Source: Irpex lacteus | Lineage: Eukaryota > Basidiomycota > Agaricomycetes > Polyporales > Irpicaceae | Reading direction: 5' to 3' | DNA: 64,000 nt | NCBI GenBank assembly: GCA_001986395.2 | Contig: MQVO02000023.1 | Location: 1-64,000 of the forward strand | Shown: positions 11,682 through 24,297 of the stretch, piece after piece | How the letters are laid out: every line of letters begins with the position of its first letter | Numbering within the stretch: position 1 is the first letter of the stretch | The notes under the pieces: model-generated | Seen by the model: the letters and a program-made list of their open reading frames with translations, nothing else | Told to the model about the DNA's origin: nothing | Database searches by the model: none | Made by a program: the position numbers and the translations under genes

Positions 11682-12861
11682 TACTGTACTTTTTTGACCT
11701 TAACGGGGCTGGGTGTGACCTGTGACACGGTGTGTTGCTAAATTTTAGCAACGTTGGCGAGGGTAGGACCGTGACACCCGCTACTTTACCAACATTGGGT
11801 GCCGCAGGCCCGCCAAAATTGTGACCGTATGAGACGAGGTAGTGCCCCATTCCACCAAAATTTAACAACATACCCTCACCGTGACCCGTGACAAGTGTCC
11901 AAATACAATAGCGGCAAAAAGTCCTGCAACATCTTTATATGGAAGGTGCACTTTGTACGCTTTCGTTGTGATTTCAGGCAGCGTCGATGTACGTAAAGTC
12001 ACCGAAATATTTACTGTAGGAGTAGTTGATATATACTGTAATGCTGCGTAAAAACTACCTGAGATGAGTGAGGATACATTGAGATATACAACACATACAA
12101 AAACTACCATCAATCCTGTAGTTGGACAAATATTACCCTCTGAATCACGCAGGGAACAATAGTTCTATAGCATATCGCAAGGATAAGATGCTCCTATACA
12201 TGGTGAAAGAGCGCCTGCACAATTTCATTCCAAAATCAATGTCTTAGGTGGATTAATTTGTGCATCTGTGGTTGGCCTGAAAGCTCTCTTGTGTCTAGAA
12301 ATTGTACATGGACATGCAGATTCTCAGTTTATATTCCATAATTATCTTGGCATCTATAGTAGCCTGTATTAATGTTTATGGATCCAATTTGCCTGGTTCC
12401 CAAATTTTAATGAGCATGTAGTGATTTGTAACGTAAAGACAGTATATTTTGAGCCAACCTCTCAAGCCACCTTCTCAGCGGAATCATCCAATCACATCAG
12501 GGTTGTGTCAAGGAGTACTTGAGCATTATTATCAGCTACAGACCTACTGTTTCCTGCTTGATTCAGAGGGTAATATTTGTCCAACTGCAGGATTTATGGT
12601 AGTTGTTGTATGTGTTGTATATCTCAATGTACCCTCATTCATCTTGGGCGGGTTTTACGCAGCATTACAGTATATATCAACTACTCCTACAGTAAATATT
12701 TTGGTGATTTTACGTACATTGACGCTGCCCGAAATCACAACGAAAGCGTACAAAGTGCACCTTCCATATAAGAATGTTGCAGGACTTTTTGCCGCTACTG
12801 TAGCATCATGCGAGGGCTCTCCGTGACCCATGACTCCTGTTAAGGTCAAAAAAGTACAGTA
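11682..12861. mobile_element. Foldback (large inverted repeat) element, about 1.18 kb
   Basis: The element is bounded by a perfect 23-bp inverted repeat that begins TACTGTACTTTTTTGACC at 11682-11704; its complement lies at 12839-12861. Inside, about 250 bp at 11905-12155 match the reverse complement of 12550-12800 (for example CAATCCTGTAGTTGGACAAA against a close partner in the other arm). It is therefore a long hairpin with a spacer of about 390 bp. AACACA occurs on both flanks and is a possible target-site duplication. No coding capacity is visible. Foldback or MITE-like DNA transposon derivative. Confidence 0.75.
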
Positions 12862-14594
12862 AACACAGCTGCAGTTACAAACACAGTAGTCAGGTGGTTC
12901 ACCAATGACCACTTGTGGGAGTGAGGCCATCAAGTGGCAGGTCACGATTCCTGAGATTTTTAATAAGTTTCAAGAACAGAAAACACCTTCTACATCAATA
13001 TATATTGCTCTAACAAATATAAAGTTACTTACAAAGCTGGTGTAAATTGAAGCAGGAATAAGCGTCAAGTATTACTTCAAAGAGAAATAGTTAGGCATAA
13101 CAAAGAAACCATATAAAAGTTTTGATAGTTATTTAAGCCATTTGTATCACATTTGACTACTGATTTGATTAGCTTGAATTAAAAATTCTGCAGAGGGATA
13201 AACTCACCAGGAGTTGATATTTTGAATCATGATATTATGTTTTGTAAAGTGTATATAATAAACAGCCTATACTTAATGAATGGTGAACTATGACCAAATT
13301 CTGAGTATAAATTTAGAATCCTAGGAGAGATTCGGTCCAGAAAACATATACTTGTGGTTTTCATCAAAAAATATTGATGTCATGTGATCTGATTCAAAGT
13401 GTATAAAAATGTCAAAATAAGCGCCCATAATCTACTGATCCTATTGCCTTTTTAGGCAACTCTTATATGTCGGCACACAACGAGCTAATTTTTTAATGTG
13501 ATTGAACATAACCATTGATAACAATTTTAAACATATATTAGACATGGTATAAAAGCAGTTACATGCATTTTGTGCCCTACTTTCCATATTATTCTCATGT
13601 ACATAAGTAATTTTATGTACACTAATAACATATTCAAACTTATGTTGCATTTTATTTAATCATACTTCAGATCACGTCTAATGTGTTTCAATTTTCATGT
13701 TTCAACTTTTTATATGTTGACTTTTTTTACTCTCATTACAAACATAATTGATACTACTTACTTTAATAAAGCTTCAAAACTTACCTTAAAGATCATTCAA
13801 ATAAAGGTGCTTTTTGTATTTTGAAGTTCTAGTTAACAAACTTTTGTTACAGTTATTATATACATAAGTAGTATTTGTTACCTTTCTTACTAGAGTAAAC
13901 AATAATACTTACTGTCACACTGCGTAACCAGCGCCATATTTCCCTCCGAAATATCTCAACATATGGAGTGAAAAACGGTAGCTATTTTTCCCCACTTTTC
14001 CGACTGAAATATACAGCACAATTCCAATGTATTTGTCCTCCAGAAAACTGTGAGAAATACAACTTCTTTTGCCACTGAATTTTCTTGACATTTTTCCTGA
14101 CATCTTCCTTACCTTTTTCGATCGCTTTTGCCACGGCAATCGTCGGCATTTTTCTGCCGGGTTTTTCCACGTTTTTGATGACATCTTTCCTCGAGAAAAA
14201 GGGCTCGTAAATACAGGATCTATTTCCCACGTGTTTTTCTAGAAGAAAAAGGCGTCCTTTTTCAGACGTATTTCTCACCGAAAAAAGCTGAGGTAATCCT
14301 GTCTTTGTAAATCCGGATTCCCGTTCTTATATATATGTCTGTATTCTGATATTCGTCCGTTCGGGAATCTCTAAACTCTTATAATTATACATGTATGTCG
14401 GAAACTCCTGCATTCCGCTTTCGAGAAGACCTGTATTCTTCCCTGTGGATTTCTGTATTCGCCCTGCTAAGTACCTCTCGCGGCATCACAGGCTATCCAT
14501 TGATATGAGACACATACCCAGGTTGCTGAGCGACGGGGGCAGGTGCGGTGGGAGGGCGCCCAACGTCCGCCCTCAGGCCTCAGAGGCGACGCTC
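12862..14594. other. AT-rich gene desert
   Basis: No gene, RNA or complete repeat is recognised. 12950-13900 is strongly AT-rich with short open frames only. 13910-14300 has dense TTTTTC/GAAAAA words and partly self-complementary segments, which produce artificial Lys/Arg-rich minus-strand frames. 14390-14594 is the 3' flank of the RBR ligase gene. Confidence 0.5.
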
Positions 14595-17062
14595 CTATGG
14601 CCGCTGAGCTTGTGCGGCCTGAGCTTGCGCCTGCTCCTGGGCATGCCGAGCCCGGACGCGCTGTCTCTCCCTCTCGAACTTCTGTCTGAGGGCCAGCAGC
14701 CGTTGTTGATCGACTTGGGCGTTGAATCCGTGGCGGGCCGGCCCAACCGCCAGTGCCGGTGCGGCGTGGTGGTGCACATGTACATGATGAGCCCCGCCGC
14801 CGCGTACGACTGCAGCACCACCACCGACGACTTGCGCTCCCGGACGGGCTACGATGTTCGAGGGGCCTGCGACGGCGTTCGGCAGTTCGACATGAAGCTC
14901 CTTTTCCTCCACTCCAGGATTGGTGCGTTTCATCTCCTCGAGAGCTTTCTTGGCTGCAGAGGCCACCTGTTGATGAGGCAGATGTCTTGTCAATATGTGC
15001 AGAGTAGCGAGTGTTGACGGCACCGAGGCTGCTCTTACGAACCTCATCAGCATGTTGCTGTTCGATGTTAACTTGGTCCCACAACAAACACTTATTGGGA
15101 TCTGTGATTGCATTATTGCCTGGCATCTACAGTCGCGGAGTGTATTAGCCACGCCGGGCCGACTGCGTATGGAGACGAACCTGGTTGAAGTGGTTGTACC
15201 CCTTGATGATCTTGCGACAGATGTAACAGGATAAGGTCTTGCAGTTGGGACAGGTCATCTTGTTGCACTAAAATCGGATGCAGACGTGTCAATGATAGTA
15301 AGTCTAACGAAGGAAGGTACGTACGCCAGCCTCTTTCATGAAGGCTATAAGGAATAGCTTGTATGTAAGTCGCCGCCACAGAAGAAGAGAATTGATGTTT
15401 GTTTACTGACCTTTACTGCAGCGTGGACAGTTCCTTAACAGCGCTCGTGCTATCCAAAATTGTCAGAGGGTTGTCTATCAAGAGTCTATCGCTCACTCAT
15501 GGCTTCCTCGACGGCATGTCTAGCATGCAATGTCTTGTCGCTTTCGGCCTCTGTGCAACGGCACAACCAGTTAGACCGAGAAAAGAGCAATACGACGCTT
15601 GAAACGTTACCTTGACAGCCCTTTGGCAGATGGTCCTGATACGTAATTCAGCATGCACACCGCACACATACGCACACGAACCTAACATACAGGTTTCTTG
15701 CACGCCCGGCAGCTGACAACACCACAGTCATCCCTCGCGCATCTGAACAGCTTCTCGTGGGGGTTCTCGATGATCACCTTATAATCGCAGAACGGACATT
15801 CTTCCAGGTTCTCGACACCGGCGGCCTCGATCTCCTTCCTTTGCTTCACACGAAAATACAGTTCGAGTAACTTCTCCGGTAGAAACTTCTTCAGCTCATC
15901 TTCGTAGAAGGCGAGCTTGCATCCGGATTGGTCCATACAGATGATGTTTATGTCGTGTTCTCCGAGTTTGGTCTCTGAGTAGTGAGTCATGCAATCTCTA
16001 CAAAAAATATGAGCGTCGGGACATTGGATCATCTTCCGCTGAGATCCATATCGTCGTCAATATATGCTGGAATAAAAGGGGGAAGCAACTTACGAGAGAG
16101 TACTCGGAAAAGCAGCACCCGCACTCTATTCGACAGTCATCGGCATCCTGGACCTGTTCCGTCAGCTGTTCATCCCGAGCGACCGTATCCATCTCAGCCT
16201 TGTCAATAATCCAACGCTTCTCCTTCTCCAGCTCTTCGTCTACGCGGTCAGCCTGTTTGCCCTTCGCTCTGGCTCGAGATGACGCCGAACCACTGGTAAG
16301 ACGTTGGTACGGAAGCTGGCCACTGCGAAGTTCCGCTTCCAGGGCGAGGTAGGTCGGGGCGTAGAATGCATTGTGCTGAGTGAAAGTCCGTCGGATATGC
16401 GCCATTGGAGTGCAAGGGAAGCTAGCACGTAGTTGCTCCTGGAAACTCTGTCAGCTGGCGAAGCATCTCTTCAGTTTATTGCTGTGATTTACGATGGCGA
16501 GTTCATGGTATGATGGCCCACCCATACGTCGTCTGTCTTTACTGGCGTAGTCGATCTTCACCGCTTTCGATGCACCTGGGCACCCTTCTACACGCTCGTC
16601 GTCCTTCTTCCTCTTACCCTTTCCTTTGTTCTGCACCTTCGGGTAGTCAGGGTTCTCCAGTAGGAGGTTGACTACTTGCCCGACGACGTCTCCCTCACCC
16701 TTCTGCACAAGACCAGTGACATATGCGAGATCGACGTCCGGAATAATATCGAGTACCTTCACTACATAACGGTCAATGCGTTCCTGCACGCCTTCGGTCG
16801 ACGGCACGGGTGGCGCGACTCGTTTCTCATTGCCAGCGTCTTCGCTGTCGGACAGAAAGAGCGGATTATGGGGCCTCTCAGCTAGTCTACGCTGCACTGC
16901 GGGCCCTGCTTGGCGTCGATTTTCCTCGTCGTCAGAGAAGATCTCTATGACATCGGCCGACGCAGTGAACGGTGCCCTTCGTGCTCCTTGTATGTGACCG
17001 CCGCCTCGCACCCTAAAGCTTGAGCCCATAAACTCAATGTCGGAATCAGAATCGTCATTCAT
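14595..17062 (-). CDS. RBR-type E3 ubiquitin ligase of the RNF216/TRIAD3 group
   Basis: RING-between-RING ligases pass ubiquitin from E2 through a catalytic Cys in RING2. ATG 17060-17062. The acidic N-terminus (MNDDSDSDIEFMGSS) includes VIEIFSDDEE, which resembles a SUMO-interacting motif. A middle helical region follows (ERIDRYVVKVLDIIPDVDLA). RING1 begins ECGCCFSEYSL and continues across an intron into RKMIQCPDAHIFCRDCMTHY. The IBR is ECPFCDYKVI...LFRCARDDCGVVSCRACKKP, then DHLPKGCQ, DKTLHARHAVEEAM, RALLRNCPRC, and RING2 CNKMTCPNCKTLSCYICRK with GYNHFN. This linear order and the DHLP, HAVEEAM and GY.HF motifs match RNF216 rather than Parkin or HHARI. The C-terminal tail is Gln/Ala/His-rich and coiled. 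About nine short introns, no disruption. The transposon described next ends about 110 bp upstream of the start. Confidence 0.9.
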
Positions 17063-17172
17063 GAAGGTAAGACGGTGATGAAGGGAAGGAATAAGGCAAG
17101 AAAAGAACCGGCGGGAGGTGGTCGTTCTGGTCTGGGTTTATATGTCTGAGCTTTGACGCCCCACTTATCGAG

Positions 17173-17400
17173 GGCGGTTCACAATTTAACTTGGGCGTGT
17201 AACTTTTGCTAACTTTTCTATTAACAAAGTAACTTCCAAGTTAACTTAGCTAACTTGCGGGCAAAAAGTTAACAAAAGTAACTTGCGTAACTTCCAAGTT
17301 AGCAGAAGACCGGAATGCAAGTTAGATAGTTGAGTGGGCAAGTTAGGGCTCGCGTGCGCAAGTTAAGTGCGATGCGAATTAACTTGCGCGCTTGGACATC
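17173..17400. repeat. Left subterminal array of TAACTT/AAGTTA motifs
   Basis: About 15 copies of the 6-mer in both orientations in about 210 bp, often as CAAGTTAAC or GTAACTTGC and spaced irregularly. Probable transposase or zinc-finger binding array of the surrounding transposon. The spacing pattern is seen directly; the binding role is inferred. Confidence 0.8.
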
Positions 17401-18238
17401 CGAGCCGAACGGCCATGAGATTCTATTCACGGCGTGTGCTTTGTACGCATCTATGGCCCAGTTGGTTAACTCTTCGTGCTGCATCAGCGGAACTTGTGTA
17501 CCCGGGCTATTGAGCGTAAGTTCGACTCCCGCTGAAGGAGTGATCTGTCCGCTGAGGTAAGCGGACTTGCGTGGCTTATGAGTGCCGTCTACTGATGGTG
17601 TTCTGCTCCCACGCGATGACGATTATGTCAACCCTTTTCTTTCATTCAACTTGGACCTGAACGACGACGAGCATCAAAGGTAGCGTTACTTTTAGTCCGC
17701 CGCACTTACCAGATGTTGAACAACTACACATTTCTTCAGCTTTATACACAGCAGTCATGCACGATCGCTCCTTGTTGCCATCTCGTAGGTCCTCACGTTG
17801 AGAGACTACGCCAGGCCTGAGATGGCTTCGAGTTCGTCTAAGGTGCGGGACATGGGACTTTGTGTCCTATAGCCCTTACCTTTGACGAGTTTGAATGCCA
17901 TCCACTTGTTACGCGTATGCGTGCAAGCCGCCACTAACTCGCTGGTCCGCTGGATCAACTCAACGTGGCCAGCGGGGGCCTGTCGTACATGTGCAAGTAC
18001 AAGTCCACCTGGGATCGTTGGATTCCTGGTCTGTAGTACGTTCGTGTCATCTATTTGTTTTGTTTATTACCCATTTGCCCAGTGAACGACTTGCTTTACA
18101 CTACACCGCGATCGTCTCCAGATAGACGATTTACTTCCGTTGATCGAGAGCGCTAAGTATTTTCCATGATTTTCCCTCGATCTCGTCCCACAGCTCAGTC
18201 CGCCACCTTCATCATCCTCTGCAGCAGCTAGGCATATC

Positions 18239-21200
18239 ATGCTTGACGCTGCGCTAGCTTTCTTTGGGCTCCAGCGCAGAGGTTCCGCTCAAGTATTCGA
18301 AGGCGCCAATGCACCAGCGCTACGTTGGACTGTGGAAAACGGTCAAATTTGGGGTGTAGTTCTCTACTGTTAATATAAGTTCTTGTTCGTTTCTGATTCC
18401 ATTCACATATAGCTAGCTTTCCGTTTACGGGAGGGCCTGTCTCCACCGGGTCCAGTGCTGGTAATAATCCTCCACCTCCTGCGGCCCCCTCGCTCGTACC
18501 TCCCGGAACAGCTGCTTCATCACCAATACCTGCTGTTTCTTCTCATGGTGAGTCCTCATAGTCTCAATTAATTTTTTGAATATTCAGCCCACTGATTCAC
18601 CTTGTATTTGGCGGTCAGGAGTTCCTTCGACCTCAAGTCAGCTTGCTTCACCACCTCGGGACGAAGCAGTGGGCACAGAGCCAGGCTTGCATAGCACAGC
18701 GCCATCGGAGTCTCCCGAAGGTAATTCCACAAACCAAACCGGTGAGTCTTAATCTGGCAATTATAACGGGCCGGTGTACCTTTACCGTAGCACGGTTTCT
18801 GACAGTATTGGGGTCCCCTTGTATAGATTGGCCCAACGGATATCAGCGCCGTGAAATCCCACTCGACAACGTTATAAACGTTCCACGTAACCGTCGGTCT
18901 CAAACGAAGTGGGTGACACGATCAACTGGAAATCGTGCGCATGCCGAATCTGCGAATCGAAAGGCTGAACGGCGTGGGTGTCTTGGTGTCTTGCAATGCG
19001 AGACTTGTCGGTCTCTCAAGCGGCCATACACTCAGCCGGATAGTCTGAAACAGCAGCTCATCAAGAACTGCACCTATGCACGCTGTAGGGACCCTCGACT
19101 GCAACACATACAATGCGGTGCTTACACTCTCCAGTGGGAGGCACAAACTGATGGCGGTGTTGTCCTGATATGGGAGCACCATGGCGAGCATGATCACGGT
19201 CAACCTCCGGATGCTCGGCTCTCTCAAGAAGAGCAGGAGCGTGTAGATGCGCAAGTTGCACTTCGTCCTGACGCCTCCGCGCATCAACTGCGCACCGGCT
19301 CCCTAACTCCTGGATCTGTTCCGCTGGGAGAAATCTCAGAGAAATTAGCTAACCCCAGGAAAGCTCGAGCTGCGCTTTCAAAGAGCCGTGAACGTCTCGG
19401 TTTGCAGCCGGAGTCTCACAAAGGAGCAGCCGGATTTCTAAAGGGCGTTGAAACGCTCTTCGAGGAGACTATCAAGGAGCCGTTCCTCATTGGGTCTGGA
19501 CTTGTTCGCCCCGCCTACATCTGCGTACAAACAGACTTTATGCGAAAGGTGCTGTACGACGCTGTGCAAGACTGGCTACGTGCTGCTGCTGAGGGACCCG
19601 ACGTTGGGCGACATGGATCTGTCACAGATGGTGATAACTCGTTTTTCAGTCAAGGCAATGTCATTACAACATGCATGTTCAACCTGACTGCGAACCAATG
19701 GGCACCGGTGCTCTATACCTGGATGTTTCACGTCGACACCGATCACTATCGCATTCACTTCCTTCAGCTAAACCGTGATCTCATCAAGGCTGCCGGTGAT
19801 AAGTTTGACCGCCGTCTCCTCAGCGGTGTAAGTGTTAAGCTCTTCATGTCTATACCTTTCTAATCATGGTTTTACTGAGATATAGGTCTTCGACTTCTCC
19901 GCTGCACAACGTCTAGCTCACGAACAGGCGTTCGCGGATGCCATCATCGGTACTATGCCCCAGTGGTCTATGCTTGGGCCCAAAGCGCAGGAAGCGCAGA
20001 GGCAAGAGCTATGCGAGGAAGCACGAAAGCACCAGAAGGGATGCGAAAGTCATTTTCGCACCTCGGTAAAACGTGTGAAGCAGAGCCATGAGCTAGTTCC
20101 GCCTGACCAGCGAGAAAGCTTCGATGACCTCATCGCCACATTTCTCTCCTCTGACACCACGTCCGAGGAATTTGATGATGCTGCTCACACAATGCGGAAG
20201 CGTTTCCCGAAAGTCAATTCTTGGCTTTCTTGGTGGTTGTCGAAACAGTTCGCCTCGATGATCTTTCCCGCCAAGCGCTCTATGTCTACTGCACTAGCTC
20301 GCGAGTTGCCCAACACTTCCAACCCTGTTGAGAATCGCCACTCCCAACTACATCATGGTACAGGAGTACATCAGGATATCATACCCGGGCTTCACAACCT
20401 GTATTTACACGTCAAGGCCCTGGAAAGAGAAACAAAGAGTATTATTGGTATAGTTATCATTTTACTTTTGATGAGCGAAAGCATTAGCGTGACGTTCTAA
20501 CACCTGAATATTACAGATGGGCATGCAACTGCGAGTGCAAGAATAGAGACGAAACGGCCGCCGCGAAATGTGCATTTTTACGAGAACGATGGGCGTGCTC
20601 CCGACACAGTCGAACGCTTACAGGCCACAGAAGCTTCCACATCTGGCACTGGCAAGCGGCGAGCTCGAGGCTCAAATCGCAGCAGCGGTACTAAGAAACA
20701 AACCGTCGCCACACCTACCCCACCGAAGAACACGGCGACTGCATTCAAAGCAGAAGATGATTCGCGATCGCTTTCGCTAGTAGACCCGAGTCGTGCTCAG
20801 CTGCGTCGGCTTCAATCGTACCAGTGGGCTAACAACTCTTGCTTCATTGATGTAGGACTCGAATTATGGTTCGAGGCATACTCGCGGTGGACAACTGAGG
20901 AGCAGCTGAGTTTCCTCCGAGATCAGGCAATGCTCGGCAGTCCACTACACTCAATTTGCTTGAACTTCAAGAACCGAGCGAGCTGGATAGCAGCACCTGG
21001 ACTTCCTACAAAGCAGCCCGGTGCACAGGTTGCGTCATCGTTAAAAGGCAAAACCAGAGAAGTGTGGTATGCAGAAGAAGACAACATTGCGAGAGGGTTC
21101 GATATCCTTGATGTCAGCCAGCGTGCAGTTCGTCATGCGGTAATCGAGTGGGCGAAGTCTCCTAACAATCAAGCACTCGAGACGTTTCGTGACGGCCCCG

Positions 21201-24200
21201 CATCTTTCGGGGAGACTCGAGCTGTGTTCAAGAATGCGATCATGGTATGTTTCCTTTGCAGAAGTCAGCAAACTAGAGGCTTATATTGCCTTGTAGGATA
21301 AGACGACCCTGCGCGCAAAGCTACAGTTCGCGATTCGTCATCGTGTTCTATTCAATTGCACTCATGGCCACGATACGTCGTCCTACACCACAATCCCCAC
21401 ACCTATCCTTCCACTGTGCAGTCATGACAACGCACGCGCTGGACTTGCATGTGGACTTGACACTGTCGGATTGGATGATGGCCCGGGTGTCGACATTGGA
21501 AGATATCTCTCGCACCTTCTTCCTCGCCTTCAGGGGAGTTCTGTCGCATCATACAACTCGGGCGAACGACTCTGCGAGATAGAACCTCCCACTTGCGCGT
21601 ATCCACAATGTGGTCAAGATACTACCCTTCAGGCCATCCGAACCGAGTGGCCGCGTGTATTACACGTTGTGCCTGAAACATCTCACAACAGCGATCCCCA
21701 ATCGGCAAGTATCAATCCTTCTCCAGTTCAGTTCACAATCGCTTTTGATGTCTGGTCGCAGAGACATGACGCTGCTGGATACGTCAATCCGGCTAGTCTT
21801 GAAGCAGAGTGGGGATCACAACCGGCGGTATCGGTGCGCTATGAGCTTTTTGGAAGGCTCATCTTCCATGAAGATCGAGCTCACTACACGGCTCAAGTTA
21901 TCATTGGTGACCGATCATACTTGTATGACGACATGGTTCGGGAGGGAGTCCTGGCCGATATAGGACCCAAAGAAGCCATTCTTGCACCAACTGCCGGAGT
22001 CGCCATGGTTTTGTATCATCGTGTCTCTGAGAGTAATGTGCGACATTTTATTAAGTAAACTTACTTTCGCGGCTACACTGATAATTGATACGCAGGTTAC
22101 CGAACAAGACATTGAATATTTGAGAAACACGCCAAAAGATATTTCACACATAGTCGCTAAGCAGAAGCCCATTGAGATTTCCGATAACTCAGATGATTCT
22201 TCGGTCGGACAGCCTCTTGCTCAGATCCGAAAGGCTGTGAGAAAGCCAAAACAAACGAAGTCAAAGGTGCGTAGTATGGTCAACTCGTACCTCATGCCTT
22301 CATATTTACCTAGTATCGTCATAAGACACAGGCTCAAGGCAATCCAGGCCCCACCGTGGCTGGTCCTAATGTGTCTCCTCCACGTCACACTAACCCTCAA
22401 TCACTTCTGAACAAGCACGGGGACCTCGAAGAGGACCAGAAATTCGAAACCTTTCTCCAGGGAATAGGCCAGCTTCATTACCGACCCAGTGCCGAACCAT
22501 CTGTTGCAAGCTCTGGCGACAAATCGGTTGTCAACTGCAGTGGGTGCGACATAACTGAAGACGTTGGTAACATGATCCAATGCAGTGCATGTGGCGAGTG
22601 GTCCCATCAAGACTGCATCAGAGTCCAACACGGTCTCCCTCTATCGGCGGTTGCAAATCTCGATGCACGTTGGGACTGTCCACGGTGCGATACAAACACA
22701 CCCTTATGGGACGATTCTATGTAAGTCATGATGGAGTCGCCGGACACATCAAATCGCTTTCTATATCAATGTGACAACGAGCTTCGAGTCTGATCATTTG
22801 GATTCCAGTATAGGGCAATACATTCTTCACACGACGATTCCAGATGGTCCACTCTACCCAGCACAAATACTTCGGCGTGAAGGTTTCAACGCAGTTGTCG
22901 AGTGGTACTATGGTAATCACTATGGAGGTTCAGGCAGACGGGGCAGCCGAAAGGAGCAGCCAAAGTCGAATCTGATCAAGATTCCTATTCACCGGTGCGC
23001 TGCCGCTGCTCGAGATCGTGAATGGACTCATGGGAGAAAAGCGGTAAGCATCTGAATTTCCTGCTAGAATTGGAGATAACTCACGTTATCATGGCACCTA
23101 CTGCAGCGTATAGGCATGATAAAGTGGCCACTGCGTCTTTTTGACAACGCACATGACCTATACAGCTATACAAATGCCGAGATCACCACTGCGCTTGAAG
23201 ACGCATTTCCCTCAGTACTTGGCATACTGTGCAGGGAACGCGAACATCCTATTATCGAGAAGTTCACCGAGGGCCTACGGAAGGGTATTCCCAAGATCGA
23301 CGACTCATTAGACTTCGTTCAGAAGTTCAATGCCCTTGTATTACCAGGGGACGACTCGTTAATCCATACTTACATCACCCTCCTGAATAGAATCATGTAT
23401 CGGCGTATGCTCGTATCAGGTACACTACCCGTGCCTGGCACTGGACGAGCATGGACAGGCGATTGGATCACCGCACTCGTGAACGGTCCTGGAATTGTTC
23501 TATTTCGGCTCGTTATTCTTCGGCTCTACCTGCAGAAATCGCCGTCCTATGACTACGAGATCTATCGTATAGTAATTGGAGCACTCGACGAAACTACTGC
23601 CCACGAGGAGCAAGTCAAAGCCCAGAGAGCCGAGAACTCACAGTTAGACAACTTGGAGTTGTCAGCAGATCTTTCCAGTAGCGCATCTGGTACTTGGTCT
23701 GACTCCCAGAACGACATCCTTGCAGCAGCGGATGCACCATTCCAGCCATCACTTCGCATCACACGCCGCATGACAGTTCCCGAACAAGCCTATGCAGCAT
23801 GCCTGCATTGGCGAATCACGGACTCATGGGACGGGCAAGAATCCCAGCCGTCATTGGAGCCAACAAAACAGAGAGTGCAGAAAGATGATGCTCTTGTTTT
23901 ACGCTATGATCCCCCGCTTGCGTTCGTGGAAACTAGGCCTGGAACGGATGCATATGCATGGCCAGACGTGGGAGCTCAGGTTGAGCCAGGCGAGCACGGA
24001 CTGACAGGAGGGACTCCCTTTGCGACGTTGGTTCAGGAAGTTGATGGAGCGGGACCAGATGCCGAACTCCGAGGCCCCAAACCTCGACCACGACCGGTGG
24101 CTAAAAAGTCGATACCACCGACTGCTGATGGACCAAGAGAAGGAGGGAAAGTGTCCGAGTCCGGCACCACGACACGGGGGAGCATCAAGCAGGGAGAGCA

Positions 24201-24297
24201 GCCCGAGGAGGAGATTGGCAAAAAGCGCAAGTCAGCCCGGCTCTCTGGTGTTATGATGGCTAGCGGGTCGACGACGAAGAAGACAAAGAAAGGTTAG
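18239..24297 (+). CDS. Giant transposon protein: WRKY-GCM1-type zinc finger, D-D-E transposase, USP-like peptidase, PHD finger
   Basis: Frame and splice signals can be followed from a putative ATG at 18239 to TAG 24295-24297 through about ten short introns, giving roughly 1,600 residues. In order: a Pro/Ser-rich head; a GCM-like finger (DWPNGYQRREIPLDN, GCLGVLQCETC, NCTYARC, GEHDHGQPP); an RNase H-fold core with D in VTDGDNSFF (19627), D in VFDFSAAQR (19892), CESHF, and E in TSNPVENRHSQL (20330); and a papain-like USP module with Cys in WANNSCFIDVGLELWF (20840) and His in RAHYTAQVIIGDRSYLYDDM (21882). Then come a PHD finger (CSGCD, MIQCSACGEWSHQDC, WDCPRC), a small beta-rich domain (YPAQILRREGFNAVVEWYYG), a helical domain and a Lys/Arg tail. 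Proteins pairing these fingers with transposases are known as WRKY-GCM1 elements; the peptidase and PHD on the same chain are unusual. The start and the first two exons are least certain. It could also be split into two genes near 20500. Confidence 0.78.

Noticed and set aside
17450..17535. tRNA-like words: TGGCCCAGTTGGTTAA (A-box-like) and AAGTTCGACTCCC (B-box-like)
   Set aside because: No acceptor stem, the T-arm does not pair and no plausible anticodon stem forms. It lies within the left end of the transposon, so chance or a degraded tRNA-derived fragment is likely.
18239..24297. Classification as a KDZ transposon
   Set aside because: No KDZ-type CxC cysteine cluster was seen. The GCM-like finger, CxxH motif and 9-bp duplication fit a MULE/WRKY-GCM1 type better.
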